Origin: Paulinella micropora
Lineage: Eukaryota; Cercozoa; Imbricatea; Euglyphida
DNA: 64,000 bases
Assembly: GCA_009731375.1 (NCBI GenBank)
Contig: BJOX01000135.1
Span: 806,785-870,784 of the forward strand
Direction of reading: 5' to 3'
The notes beneath the pieces were generated by a model. The model saw only the letters and a program-made list of their open reading frames with translations. It was not told the DNA's origin and searched no databases. Shown piece after piece: positions 1 through 56,717 of the stretch; the stretch's first letter is position 1; every line of letters begins with the position of its first letter. The position numbers and the translations under genes are program-made.

Positions 1-44
1 ATCCATCCATCCATCCATCCATCCATCCATCCATCCATCCATCC

Positions 45-120
<76 letters not shown>

Positions 121-180
121 CCCCCCCTTTCTAGAATTTTTACCGCGTCTTACCCTGAGTGCAAACCTCCACTTCCTGTC

Positions 181-222
<42 letters not shown>

Positions 223-356
223 CTTTCTCTCTCTCTTTCTCTCTCCTTTTTCCCTGCTGACATCGCCCATTGCCTATATATTCCCTGCTGACATCGCCCA
301 TTGCCTATATATTCCCTGCTGACATCGCCCATTGCCTATATACTCCCTTTTTGTAG
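1..356 (+). repeat. (ATCT)n, (CT)n and three 31-bp tandem units
   Basis: (ATCC)/(ATCT)n to 120, (CT)n at 186-245, then ccctgctgacatcgcccatt plus gcctatatatt three times (253-345). The last unit abuts the first visible exon's acceptor. Confidence 0.9.
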
Positions 357-45144
<44,788 letters not shown>

Positions 45145-45145
45145 A

Positions 45146-45203
<58 letters not shown>

Positions 45204-45208
45204 TAATA

Positions 45209-45451
45209 ATAGTGCTTCTCAGTCAATGACGAATGCATTTCTGCACATGTGCCTCCATCGTCTCACCCGCGAGGGGAGTACGAAGATTTGACGATAGGCT
45301 CTACTGACACCCCCGCAAGGCAGCTCCAAGCCTTCCAGACAGACCACTACTTTTAAAGAAAATATCCTTTGAAATACTGGTACCGACAGGAATCGAACTG
45401 GCGACACGTCCCAGATGGTAGACCTTAACCACTGGGCTATCGCGGTGCCAC

Positions 45452-45453
<2 letters not shown>
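45209..45453 (-). mobile_element. Divergent tRNA-derived SINE, minus strand
   Basis: It shares the SINE plan but with many substitutions. Its tRNA head (ggcaccgcgatagcccagtg) pairs better in the acceptor stem than the young copies, so it looks like an older subfamily. Confidence 0.85.
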
Positions 45454-45485
<32 letters not shown>

Positions 45486-45486
<1 letters not shown>

Positions 45487-45529
45487 GTGCTTCTCTGTCA
45501 ATGGCTGATGCATTTCTGCACATGCGCCT
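45486..45529 (-). mobile_element. SINE tail, cut by gap
   Basis: The start of another minus-strand SINE copy before a gap of 871 Ns (45530-46400). Confidence 0.75.
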
Positions 45530-46414
45530 NNNNNNNNNNNNNNNNNNNNNNNNNNNNNNNNNNNNNNNNNNNNNNNNNNNNNNNNNNNNNNNNNNNNNNN
45601 NNNNNNNNNNNNNNNNNNNNNNNNNNNNNNNNNNNNNNNNNNNNNNNNNNNNNNNNNNNNNNNNNNNNNNNNNNNNNNNNNNNNNNNNNNNNNNNNNNNN
45701 NNNNNNNNNNNNNNNNNNNNNNNNNNNNNNNNNNNNNNNNNNNNNNNNNNNNNNNNNNNNNNNNNNNNNNNNNNNNNNNNNNNNNNNNNNNNNNNNNNNN
45801 NNNNNNNNNNNNNNNNNNNNNNNNNNNNNNNNNNNNNNNNNNNNNNNNNNNNNNNNNNNNNNNNNNNNNNNNNNNNNNNNNNNNNNNNNNNNNNNNNNNN
45901 NNNNNNNNNNNNNNNNNNNNNNNNNNNNNNNNNNNNNNNNNNNNNNNNNNNNNNNNNNNNNNNNNNNNNNNNNNNNNNNNNNNNNNNNNNNNNNNNNNNN
46001 NNNNNNNNNNNNNNNNNNNNNNNNNNNNNNNNNNNNNNNNNNNNNNNNNNNNNNNNNNNNNNNNNNNNNNNNNNNNNNNNNNNNNNNNNNNNNNNNNNNN
46101 NNNNNNNNNNNNNNNNNNNNNNNNNNNNNNNNNNNNNNNNNNNNNNNNNNNNNNNNNNNNNNNNNNNNNNNNNNNNNNNNNNNNNNNNNNNNNNNNNNNN
46201 NNNNNNNNNNNNNNNNNNNNNNNNNNNNNNNNNNNNNNNNNNNNNNNNNNNNNNNNNNNNNNNNNNNNNNNNNNNNNNNNNNNNNNNNNNNNNNNNNNNN
46301 NNNNNNNNNNNNNNNNNNNNNNNNNNNNNNNNNNNNNNNNNNNNNNNNNNNNNNNNNNNNNNNNNNNNNNNNNNNNNNNNNNNNNNNNNNNNNNNNNNNN
46401 TAATAATAATAATA

Positions 46415-46451
<37 letters not shown>

Positions 46452-46453
46452 TA

Positions 46454-46630
46454 ATGTATCTCCTGCCAATTGCTGAGCCAAAAGGCCATGTGCATCCAGT
46501 CCTCCATTCCATAAGGAAAGTCTCCACACCAATCGGTGCAATAAAGGAAGTGACGGCATAGAACATTACTCTAGGAGCTTTATACCAATCAGCCCATTGA
46601 AAGGGACCAATGGCCTATGTACTTCCTAAA
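46454..46630 (-). mobile_element. Possible second retroposon family between (TAA)n arrays
   Basis: A 175-bp unique island with (TAA)n on both sides. Read on the minus strand it starts aggaagtacataggccattg. Box sequences are not clear. Confidence 0.4.
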
Positions 46631-46638
46631 TAATAATG

Positions 46639-46688
<50 letters not shown>

Positions 46689-46720
46689 TAGTAATAATAA
46701 TAATTAGTAATAATAATAAC

Positions 46721-46779
<59 letters not shown>

Positions 46780-47816
46780 TGCTACCTACCAGATTCACCC
46801 ACAATTTTTTTCTTACTTCACCATAGCACTCATCATTCCTACCTTCCACACACTTCCCACCTTCCAAACTTACCCACAAATCTTTCCTCTTTTTACCAAA
46901 GTACTTATCATTCCTACCTACCATACAGCCTCCTATCCTTATGTACTTACCTACCTTCCTAGTATCATGAATACCTTCCTTACCTAACTACCTACCTACC
47001 TACCATACAGCCTATTATCCATATGTTCTTACCTTACCTCCTAGTATCATGAATACCTTCCTACCTACCTACCTACCACCTACCATACAGCTTATTATCC
47101 ATATGTACTTACCTACCTACCTCCTAGTATCATGAATACCTTCCTTACCTACCTACCTACCTACCATACACTACCATACACTACCTACCTACCTACCTAC
47201 CTACCATACAGGCTATTATCCATATGTACTTACCTACCTACCTCCTAGTATCATGAATACCTTCCTATCTACCTACCTACCTACCTACCTATCATACACT
47301 ACCATACACTACCTACCTACCTACCTACCTACCTACCATACAGCCTATTATCCATATGCTCGTACCTACCTACCTCCTAGTATCATGAATACCTTCCTAC
47401 CTACCTACCTACCTACCTACCGTACAGCCTACTACCATATATACTTACCTACCTACCTCCTAGGATCTGACAGTATCATGAATACCTACCTACCTACCTA
47501 CCTACCTACCTACCATACACTACCTACCTACCTACCTACCCTACCTACCTACCTACCTACCATACACTACCTACCTACCTACCTACCTACCATACACTAC
47601 CTACCTACCTACCTACCTACCTACCACACACTACCTACCTACCTACCTACCTACCTACCTACCATACACTACCTCTACCTACCTACCTACCTACCTACCT
47701 ACCTACCATACACTACCATACACTACCTACCTACCTACCTACCATACAGCCTACTTGCCATATATACTTACCTACCTACCTCCTAGTATCATCAATACCT
47801 ACCTACCTACCTACCT
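46631..47816 (+). repeat. (TAA)n then (CCTA)n with a tandem unit
   Basis: From 46940 a ~120-bp unit (catacagcctattatccata plus tgtacttacctacctacctc and ctagtatcatgaatacc) repeats about seven times with (CCTA)n spacers. No gene is seen. Confidence 0.9.
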
Positions 47817-48120
47817 ACTTGAAGTAAAACGTAAGTAAACAAAAGAGGTTTTCTTCTACTAGTTGTGGTGCTCATATCGCTGTACAGTCGGTGTATACCG
47901 CAGCACAGCCAGTTGTAACTTGAAGTAAAATGTCAGTAAACAAAAGAGATTTTCTTCTTCGAGTTGTGTGTGCTCATATCGCTGTACAGTCGGTGTATAC
48001 CGCAGCACAGCCAGTTGTAACTTGAAGTAAAAGGTCAGTAAACAAAAAAGGTTTTCTTCTACTAGTTGTGGTGCTCATATCGCTGTACAGTCAGTGTATA
48101 CCGCAGCACAGCCAGTTATA
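47817..48120 (+). promoter_or_regulatory. Three ~101-bp 5' UTR monomers of the retrotransposon
   Basis: Units start at 47817, 47918 and 48020 (acttgaagtaaaa), and a fourth start at 48121 runs into the first ATG. Each contains gctcatatcgctgtacagtc and ataccgcagcacagccagtt. Tandem 5' monomers act as promoters in some mammalian L1 elements; the same role here is inference. Confidence 0.7.
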
Positions 48121-48132
48121 ACTTGAAGTAAT

Positions 48133-48471
48133 ATGTCAGTAAAATGTCAGATGCCTACTTCCCGCGGAACAGGAAAGGATGGAAACAGCAGCAGTTCCAG
48201 CAAGGAGCAACAGTCACCACCTAAGCACAAGCCGCGGACTTCAAGACGCAGACGAGATACTCACACTCTGCCAAGACGCAGCAGTGAGTCCCCGACGATC
48301 ATGCCACGCGGAACAAATCAGAGGAGCAGCAGTGAGAACCCTGACAGAGACAATCGCCAACAGGAGACAGACACATTTCGTCAGATGACACCGACCCAAG
48401 CTATCACTAACTTCCCGTCAGCCTGCACACTGATACGATCGCCCGACTCACCACGCAGGCACCTTCCCTAG
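48133..48471 (+). CDS. N-terminal Ser/Arg-rich ORF of the retrotransposon
   Basis: 112 codons from the first ATG after the monomers, ending TAG. It is rich in Ser, Arg and Pro (SRRRRDTHTLPRRSSESP), disordered and basic, as in nucleic-acid-binding N-termini of LINEs. It may be a separate ORF1 or the broken start of the main ORF. Confidence 0.6.
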   Translation: MSVKCQMPTSRGTGKDGNSSSSSKEQQSPPKHKPRTSRRRRDTHTLPRRSSESPTIMPRGTNQRSSSENPDRDNRQQETDTFRQMTPTQAITNFPSACTLIRSPDSPRRHLP

Positions 48472-48585
48472 CACGATGACACTGTCGACAAAACGATCTC
48501 GAACGCAGGATAAGCGAGATACGCCGACTCCAGAATCTGTGAGGAAAGGTAACCTACCGGAACGCAACCGTAGCATATCACCGCC

Positions 48586-48622
<37 letters not shown>

Positions 48623-49440
48623 ANNNNNNNNNNGTGGATCGCGGGGATATCCGAGCTGTCTTTCCTTTTGGACTGAGAAGGTTCTGTATTGACCAGTGTG
48701 ATTGTTACACATATCACTAACTTCTGGATCCAAAAAAGCAGCTGATGGACCCCCTGGCGGATGCCCAAGTCCAGTGGGAAACACCTCAGGTGGGAAAGAT
48801 AATCCAGATCGGACAACAATGAGCAAGAGACGAACTCATGCGAAAGGTTGACCTCCCGACCTTCCACTCATAAGGATGCTACTTGATACCTGAGCTCTAC
48901 GACACAAGCCATCACGACCTTATCGTCAGCCCACCCACGGACCCGATCGCCCGAGTCCCCACCACGCCGAAACACCTCCCCTAGCACGATGATCCTGCCG
49001 ACAAAACTGTCTCGAACGCAGGAGAAGCGAGACACGCCGACTCCAGAATCTGGGAGGAAGGGTAACCCACCGGAACGCAACCGCAGCATTTCACCGCCTG
49101 CCCCCCCCCCCCCCCCCCCNNNNNNNNNNTTCCCGAAAGGGGTGGGACGCGTGGATATCCGGGCTGGCTTTCCCTTTGGACTGAGGAGGTTCTGTATTGA
49201 CCAGTGTGATTGTGACACCTATCCTAACTTCTGGGGTCCAAAAAAGCCGCTGGTGGACCCCCTAGTCCCGTGGGAAACACCTCCGGTGGGAAAGATAATA
49301 CAGATCGGACAACAATGGGCAAGGGACGAATTCATGCGAAAGGTGGACCTCCCGACCTTCCACTCACAAGGATGCTCCTTGACACCTGAGCTCTACGCCC
49401 AGATCTATCACTTGATAAGGAGATTCATCCGGTGCAGCGT
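48411..49440 (+). repeat. ~505-bp tandem duplication of the N-terminal region
   Basis: ctagcacgatgac at ~48470 and ctagcacgatgatcc at ~48980 begin matching stretches (ATG, SRTQ.KRDTPTPES, PPERNRSISPPAP, then ...PFGLRRFCIDQCD). The first copy has stops and a premature frame break; the second is open. Both are broken by poly-C plus ten Ns at the same site. Confidence 0.85.
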
Positions 49441-49542
49441 TGCATGGGTGGATCGGGTCTCAGCAGGAGACACACGAAGACGCCTTGCCCTCCAGACTAT
49501 CAAAGATTGGATCGATACTCATGCTTATAGAAACACTGATCC
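48989..49542 (+). CDS. N-terminal ORF, intact duplicate copy
   Basis: It is open from ATG 48989 to the gap at 49543, apart from the poly-C/N break at 49100-49129. After a proline run comes a Cys-containing segment (FPFGLRRFCIDQCDCDTYPN) and an alpha-helical stretch (LYAQIYHLIRRFIRC). No family is recognised. Confidence 0.6.
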
Positions 49543-49807
49543 NNNNNNNNNNNNNNNNNNNNNNNNNNNNNNNNNNNNNNNNNNNNNNNNNNNNNNNNNN
49601 NNNNNNNNNNNNNNNNNNNNNNNNNNNNNNNNNNNNNNNNNNNNNNNNNNNNNNNNNNNNNNNNNNNNNNNNNNNNNNNNNNNNNNNNNNNNNNNNNNNN
49701 NNNNNNNNNNNNNNNNNNNNNNNNNNNNNNNNNNNNNNNNNNNNNNNNNNNNNNNNNNNNNNNNNNNNNNNNNNNNNNNNNNNNNNNNNNNNNNNNNNNN
49801 NNNNNNN

Positions 49808-51526
49808 CCCCGAGGCACCAGCACCACCTCCCAAGCAGTGCCCACAGACCAGTCGGGATCCATCTCTGTCCTTAACGGTCATTCCGAACACTACGTCCAA
49901 GGCTCGACTGGACCGCAACATACATAGAAGTACCGCACCAGCACCTCCCCCTCCCAGCGGCCAAGAGGAGGAGCAGGCCACGGACCAAGACACAGACAAG
50001 ACAACCAAGAAGGAAACTGCAAAAGGGCAGGAGGAAACGAAGGAGCAGAAGAGGCATGATCGAACTTATCTACGTCTGAATAGGGCAAGTCCCACGACGA
50101 TGAATAACGAACAGCCCTCTTTTCATGTAACGGGTTTTTCCGACCAAGAAGAAAGCCCACCAAGAACGGGTCCCGTCAAATATGCGGTTATACTGGAAGG
50201 GAACGATACGGCGACTCCCCGCAACCCCCTCCCTACTGGAACCTACACCCCCACCGCGGGAGGAGGAGGCGCGATGACATTAAGCGCGCAAGAGATCCAC
50301 ATCGCCTATCAGGCCAGACAACTCGTGCGCCAACGACGACTTCACGATGACGACCAAACCTCAGCCGCCGCCCACGAGCAAGATCGGGAAGAGCGATCCG
50401 CAACCACGATAACCCTACGGGAGGAGTCCCCTCAAAGCCCTACCAGACGGCAGGCATCCATGAATCTGGAGAACCAGACTATTAAAGATGAAGACTCCTA
50501 TTCGGGTACTACGCTACCTGCTACCGGAAAGCGCCAACCGGCCGTCAAAGAGACTAAACAACCTGATAGGAACCGAATTCCATACCGGGGCATCCAGAAT
50601 CTGGAAAATAAATATTGTTATATAATAAGCTCTCTACAGTTATTAGCATCGTTCCCGAAACTGAGTTTCTACCTCCGGAACTGGCTAATGGCCCGGCCGC
50701 CGAGGACTATGATCGACAGCCGAACCCACCTGGTCCAATCCATCATAACTACGATAGGTGCCTTACGACCACCGACTGAGAATGAATCCCCTCCCCTACA
50801 CCCGGTTTCGATTTCGTGGATCGCACAGGCCAAGATGCTTCAGCTTCTTGACCCCAACCTCACGCCAGGCAAGGCCGGCGACGCGGGACTGGCCCTGCGT
50901 GATTTCCTTCGCCTCCTCCGAAGCACCTGTACGCAGTTCCGACATGCCACAGTGTCCGTGCAGCGATGGCTTCCTGACATCGTTAAATCGACTTCGTGCG
51001 ATTCCTGCCCTGAGACGGTTCAATCTGTTTCCTGGGGATTCCCTATCACCCTGTTCATTGACGAAGGAGAACCCTCCCCTATCACTATCACCGAGCTTCT
51101 CGGCAGATGGCGCACCCCCCACCACTTCTCATCTCCCAACCCCTGCAGGAGATGCGGCTCCCTTTCATCCTCCATCCAAAGGCTCCTGGGCGATCATGCA
51201 GAATGCCTGATACTGGAGGTGATCCGACCGCAGGGCTCTCCAACTATTTATGGAGTAAAAAGCACCATCACAAGATTATCTTTCCCCCCAGACTAGTCCT
51301 TCACCACGAGTTCTCGCACCAACAGGCCACAGAGTCTTATCAACTTCAGTCTGTACTATGCGTCCAAGCAAGTGAAGACAACGCCGGGACCATCATCACG
51401 CACACGTATGTCCTAGACCGACAGTCCGATGGAACCTGGATTCAGTGCGACGACGATTCTGTCTCACCGATTCCTACTAAGGTTGCGGTCAGACTCATCG
51501 CCGTACGCGATGTCCTTCTCCTCTAG
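49808..51526 (+). pseudogene. Ubiquitin-specific protease (C19)-like domain of the retrotransposon, frameshifted
   Basis: Disordered charged sequence precedes a USP-like core. The Cys box is GIQNLENKYCYIISSLQLL (Cys codon 50616-50618), compared with GLxNLGNTCYMNSxLQ in USPs. A zinc ribbon follows as CDSC (~50997) and CRRCG (~51145), then CLILEVIRPQ. After a -1 frame change at TTTCCCCCC (~51283) it continues YQLQSVLCVQ, THTYVLDRQSDGTWIQCDDD, matching the USP His box (His codon 51401) and Asp. The Cys, His and Asp are kept but GHY is THT. A role in self-processing or removing host ubiquitin is inference. Confidence 0.7.
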
Positions 51527-52945
51527 TCTAGAGTCCCAGCTACGGTACCGGATCCTCCCCCAGTCGGCGCTGCATTCCAACATGACCCAAGACCAATACT
51601 AGGGCTCAGGTCTGCACAAAGGACTATCAAGGCCTACCGCTGGCAGCTTCGCAAGACTATCCGAGCCATCAAGGCGTTAGCCAAGGATGAACAAGCAAAG
51701 GTACGCAGCGCCGCCGCATTTGTATCACGAGCCTACTCCTTACTGGGGAAAGGTCTATCAATAGAAGAGAAGCTACGCCCCCCGCAACCCAATCCAAACA
51801 ACAACCCATTCCCCAACTGAGTCATCTGGTCTGTTTACAAGGAAGGCATGCGACGCTTCCTCCTCCCCCTCTCTCAATCCTGGGTCCAGAAGTACATGCA
51901 GTCTAGCGAAGGTACGGTTCGACGAGCCCAACAAGCCATCGCCTTTGCAAGCATGCGCTACCACATGGAGCGTGTACAGGGGACCAACGTGGACTCCCTT
52001 TCTGCACACATCTCTGAACCCAGACTGGCACTCCCTCCTCAACACCACGAGGATCAGCAGGATATTAAGATCCCGCAAGGAACCATCAATCAGTGGCTTT
52101 ACCAGATGTTCCTTCTATCGCCAACTCAAGGAGCTCGACAGCACTTATACGGACGGCCACGCCCGATGACACGTACGTCGAAAGCGGAGGAAGCTATCGT
52201 CATAGAAGGAGACCTCATGCTCATCACTGCGTGGTACGCCGTCAAGGCTATCAAGGTTTTCTCAGCAATCCAACGGAAGAAACCTCGGATCATCATCCTG
52301 CGAGCGCATTAGGTTACGGGCAGTATCCTACTATTCTCTAGGAGACAACCCCAGATAACTGAGTCGGACAGACAGGACGGCCCCCGGTATCTTGGCCCCC
52401 ACCAAATTTCTCTCCCAATCATTCGGTACAGTAGAATCCTCGCCATGTGCCGCATCGCGTCTGTTTACCTGGACGTGGGAGCACAGGACGGGGTCTTGGA
52501 ACTTACCACCCCAGCTATAGCGTCCCGTGAGGAGGCCCACTTCCGCCCGGAAACGATCCTTGCCTCCCCAACAGCATGGGCCACCATAGCGGCGATACTA
52601 AAATGTACCCAAGAAACTTCCAACCAGCTCTTCATCGAAGATCGTACAACTTCGAAGTCGGAAGACGAGGCCACGACCATGGCTGCGTCCTTGGCTACCC
52701 TTACCCGCCCACAACGCCTAGAGGTATCAGTGTCTACCCACCGCATGGACGCCCCGACTCTTCGCACATGGATCCAAGACAGGCTGGACAGAAGGAGCAC
52801 GAGGTTAGCGGTCCACTACCTGTCCACAGGAGCCCCCATGTCCCCCACGACGCCGTCCCCATTAGAACGAGACACAAGGAGACTAGCTCCCACCCCTCCC
52901 AATGACGGTGGAAGAGCACATAGAAGCAGCGATGGTCAGACATGA
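51527..52945 (+). pseudogene. Retrotransposon polyprotein segment of unknown function with in-frame stops
   Basis: The USP frame continues for ~1.4 kb, interrupted only by TAG 51524, TGA ~51820 and TAG 52310. TAG can arise from CAG and TGA from CGA by single C-to-T changes. The sequence is mixed and helical (GTVRRAQQAIAFASMRYHME). No domain is recognised. Confidence 0.6.
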
Positions 52946-53063
52946 TCGAGCCCCTGGACCGGCACCCTTCACACTCCTACAACAGAAGCACGGGCCTGCA
53001 GCCTCACCCTGGGCCAGAGGCAGTTGATGGGGCCCGACCTCCGCCCTTTGCTGAACCGGGAAG

Positions 53064-53921
53064 ATGGAACCAGGTACAAATCGACTCTTTCGAGCAGAGC
53101 ATCAAGAGGAGCGTACAAATTCCGTCCCACCCCAGCGCATGCTGCAGCTAGCCGTCCAAGCTGCTGAGGCACTACGTCCACCTGAGGAGGCGGAAGAGAC
53201 GGAGACCAACGCTGACCAACCAAGCGACGGAAAGGACCCCCCTGCGACAGCTAGCCAGCCTCTTGACAGCCGCCGCTCACGCCCGCCCCGAACCAAACGG
53301 AGGATCACCAAGGTTTCACGCATGCTTAAAGCCCTCCAATCAGTGCAGAAGTGCATCCAACGTGGTGTCCCCCGAGATCCAGGGAACAGAATCCTTCCCT
53401 TTGGCAAAGATATATATCGAACACTATACCTCAAAGGAACCGTGGTGACCGGTATTCTCGCTGAAATGCCTTCCGATTCCCCACTGGACTTGGAAGCAGA
53501 ACTGCCCCGAGCCTTCAAAGAAGTTGCCGAAGTCTGCATGCGGATCTCGAGAGCTCAAGAAGACCTTGACACTGAACACCGGCTAGCGAAACTTCCACGA
53601 AGGAAAATCCTCAATCAGATCTTCGACCGGAAACTTTTCAAGCTCTACCTATTGGTCCAGACAGAATCACCTCCTCAACGACCGTCCCCTGAGGCGATCT
53701 ACCAACACTATACGGACCTCTATAGATCCCGCATCACAGACGAGATGAACGAACAGTTCCGCACCCCGGGCATTATGGGCCAAGGGTTACGAATGTGGAC
53801 CACTCCGGCAGAAATCAAATACAACCGGCGTAACCTTTTGATAGGAGGCGACCGCATCCGACCTCCCCTTCGCCTCCCAGGAGATAAGGTTAATAAGGGA
53901 ATATTTGAACCGCTTCTGTGA
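53064..53921 (+). pseudogene. Pre-RT region of the retrotransposon
   Basis: Open for 285 codons in a new frame. It is acidic at first, then basic helical, then RPSPEAIYQHYTDLYRS, which resembles the segment that precedes RT in many LINEs. A following ORF (to 54191) begins over its stop and runs into poly-C and a gap of 151 Ns. Confidence 0.6.
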
Positions 53922-53929
53922 TGGAGGGA

Positions 53930-54191
53930 GCGACCCCACGGACCGCACTTAACCCCACCTTACAGGAATCGGAAGCGGACATACAAACTAGTGAAGCCCA
54001 GGCACTACAGGAGGAAGTAAGGCGCCTCATCCAAGATCAGAAGGATCAAGAAGCGCCTGCGTTGCGAGCCTACTTGACCAGATTCCGACAGCGTGATGAA
54101 ATCTTTCCAGATAGAAACACAGACGAGGCAAAACGATTGCAAGACCAGGGTATCGACGCAAAACTAGATTTCACCGCCCCCCCCCCCCCCC
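53930..54191 (+). pseudogene. Charged helical segment before the gap
   Basis: An open frame rich in Glu, Gln, Arg (EEVRRLIQDQKDQEAPALRA). It ends in poly-C at the gap. No domain is recognised. Confidence 0.5.
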
Positions 54192-54344
54192 NNNNNNNNN
54201 NNNNNNNNNNNNNNNNNNNNNNNNNNNNNNNNNNNNNNNNNNNNNNNNNNNNNNNNNNNNNNNNNNNNNNNNNNNNNNNNNNNNNNNNNNNNNNNNNNNN
54301 NNNNNNNNNNNNNNNNNNNNNNNNNNNNNNNNNNNNNNNNNNTG

Positions 54345-55118
54345 TTCCCCGTTGGCCGACTAGCCCCTCGACTAGACTCCCCGGATCCACTCTCTCCAGA
54401 CTCCCTACACCCCTATGATGCTATCCTGGTCACTGATGGATCATCATTCCCCGAACTTGGGCACGTCGCAGGCTTCGGAGCACTCCTCTTCCACCAAGGA
54501 CAATGCATAGCCATCTATGGCGCCGCCGATAACCCGGCGACGAGTGGAGCACAGGAAATCTTAGCAGTAGCTGCAGGAGGTCTACAATACCTCCGCCAGA
54601 CGAACTTGAGACCCAGACGAGTCCACATATTCACTGATTACAAATCCCTCTCTGATGCGGTTCTTGATGGGGAGTATCATGAGACTTTCAAGAACCGTCC
54701 CTCACCTGGGCTATGGGACGCCCTGGCACGATTTCACAAAGACATCGCCCCCGTTTCCATCCACTGGGTATGGGCTCACCAGGAGGAAAGCTTCATTTGG
54801 CAAGAAAGGCTGAATGAGGTGGTTGATCGCTTAGCAAAATGGGCCGCCCAACGCAGGGTGAAACGTCACGCGCGTCTAGAAGAATGGTACCAAAAACGGG
54901 ACAACCCCGAACGTGATAGGCAGGGCAAGATCATCCCCCATCGGACCCTTCGTGGAATCGGTTATCCCATGGGACAGATTGGGCTTCTTCATCACAAGTT
55001 ACGCGTGTCTTCCGCCACCCATGACAAGGGAACAGGCGCTCAAGGATGCACGACGACCCTTCTCCCTGAAATAAATGGAATAGGCTATCCAGGAAAAGAA
55101 GAGGCCATCTCCAGGTGA
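54345..55118 (+). pseudogene. RNase H domain of the retrotransposon, upstream of RT
   Basis: ILVTDGSSFPE (first Asp), GAQEILAVAAGGL (Glu), HIFTDYKSLSDAV (second Asp) and NEVVDRLAKWA (last Asp) give the full D-E-D-D set in order. The HWVWAHQ segment fits the strand before the last helix. RNase H removes RNA from the RNA:DNA hybrid. It is contiguous with the RT downstream, with no gap, so the order RNase H then RT is read directly. Confidence 0.88.
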
Positions 55119-56214
55119 AGATGGCGTTCCACCCGACGTCCTCAAGCTCCTACCACAAGAAGCCAAGATGGCGTTAACAGCCTACTTCAGTCTCTGCTGG
55201 CGCGGCAGCAAGCTACCCACCGAATGGAAGCAAGGCCTGCTATGCCAAATTTGGAAAGGAACAGGAACGGGAGCAGACGTCACAGACTGGCGGGGCATCA
55301 CGGTGCCCAACACCATCCTGAATCTTTACGAGAGACTTATTACCTACCGCGTCGAAACCTTCAAACTTCACACGGGATGCATTCGCAAGACCTCCAAGCC
55401 AAACACACCTACGGTGAGCGGTACAGACGAATGGAACTTGGTCCTGAGACTGATGCTCGCCGACTTACGAGCAGCCCCCCTACTCACTGGGAAGCCCAAG
55501 ACCCTCATTTTCTTCACCACCGACATCCGTAAAGCCTTCGATAGAGCTGAACTCACCTACATCTGTGAGGCATACTCTCACGTGGTGGCCACGGAGGGAG
55601 AATTCCCGGAAATGTTTGGGTATATTCGACATAGGTTCAAAGATTCCTTGCTCCGAATCAAATCGCAAGACGCCAACGGCATGTCAACTTTCCTCCCGGA
55701 GAACATCGACCGAACCCGAGGTATCGCTCAAGGTGGGTCACTCAGCCCGGGGACGTATGGAGTCCTAGATGAATACCTGACACGCATCTGCCCAGCCCAA
55801 CAATTCCTCCCCGAAGGATACCGTTTCTATGATGGGGCTGGACGAGATAGGACAGTAAACAACTCGGTTTACCCCCTACGCATCCCCCTCACTGCAGATC
55901 ATACATTTGCGGACGATAACTGGGCAGCAATCGGAGGCGACGGCCTCCCCGAGAACTACCTAACCGAGGCGCAGAATGGGTTCACCCTCCTTTGGAACCA
56001 ACTAAGGGCAGGACGACAGATTTGTGCTGCCAACAAATGCACAGTCATATGCCTAGTGGGCCAACCGGAGGGAGGAGTCAAAGCGGTCCCCATCGCCATT
56101 CGCACCCCAGGACAGAATTCCATCACAATCAGGAACCGGTCCGCCACTGAAGTCTTTCAGGAACACGGATGGGACCAACGACGCACAGATCCAACGAGAC
56201 TACGCACTTGCTAA
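55021..56214 (+). pseudogene. Reverse transcriptase domain
   Basis: It starts in a second frame with KRPSPGEDGVPPDVLKLL (RT0/1), then W(R)GITVPNTILNLYERL, motif A FFTTDIRKAFDRA (55508-55547), motif B GIAQGGSLSPG (55717-55757) and motif C FADD (55906-55917). The upstream stretch has TAA 55072 and TAG 55081 in place of likely Glu codons. Motif C aspartates are intact. FADD and the SPG.DG motif place it with non-LTR RTs. Confidence 0.93.
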
Positions 56215-56617
56215 ATTTGTATCTACCACACGAATGATCCACAGACTAGACGTCTCGCCGGCGCGACAGCGCATTGCCCTAAACAACCTTCTCCCGAGCC
56301 TTATGGACTTCTCCTTCGGGTGGACCACATGGGATCCAGAAACCCTGCATGATTTAGACGTGGCTCTCCGCGACCGTTTCCGGGATCTACTAAAAATTTC
56401 CCAACAGGAAATCCCAAATGCTGTATTGTATGGACCCACGGGGTTATGCGGTGGAATGGGCCTACAGCCATACGTCTCCCGTTATTACCTCCGCACCTTC
56501 ACTGTCTTCATCAAATGCCTCCTCTCCACTGACCAATACGTCCAATATGCAATGGAATCACACTTCCGGCTTGCATGGGACACACACTTCCCAGGAGACG
56601 ACATCATATGCCCCTAA
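56160..56617 (+). pseudogene. RT thumb / connection region, +frameshift
   Basis: After a frame change near 56160 the sequence continues AQIQRDYALAKFVSTTRM, then IPNAVLYGPTGLCGGMGLQP. The GG.G segment is typical of the LINE thumb. The ORF stops at TAA 56615. Confidence 0.75.
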
Positions 56618-56717
56618 AGACTTCCTCTCCCCAAACGACGCCCCACGCTCAGTCAGCATAAGCGCAGAACGTTCCGTGCGCGTCCCCCCCCCCCCCCCCC
56701 CCCCCCCNNNNNNNNNN

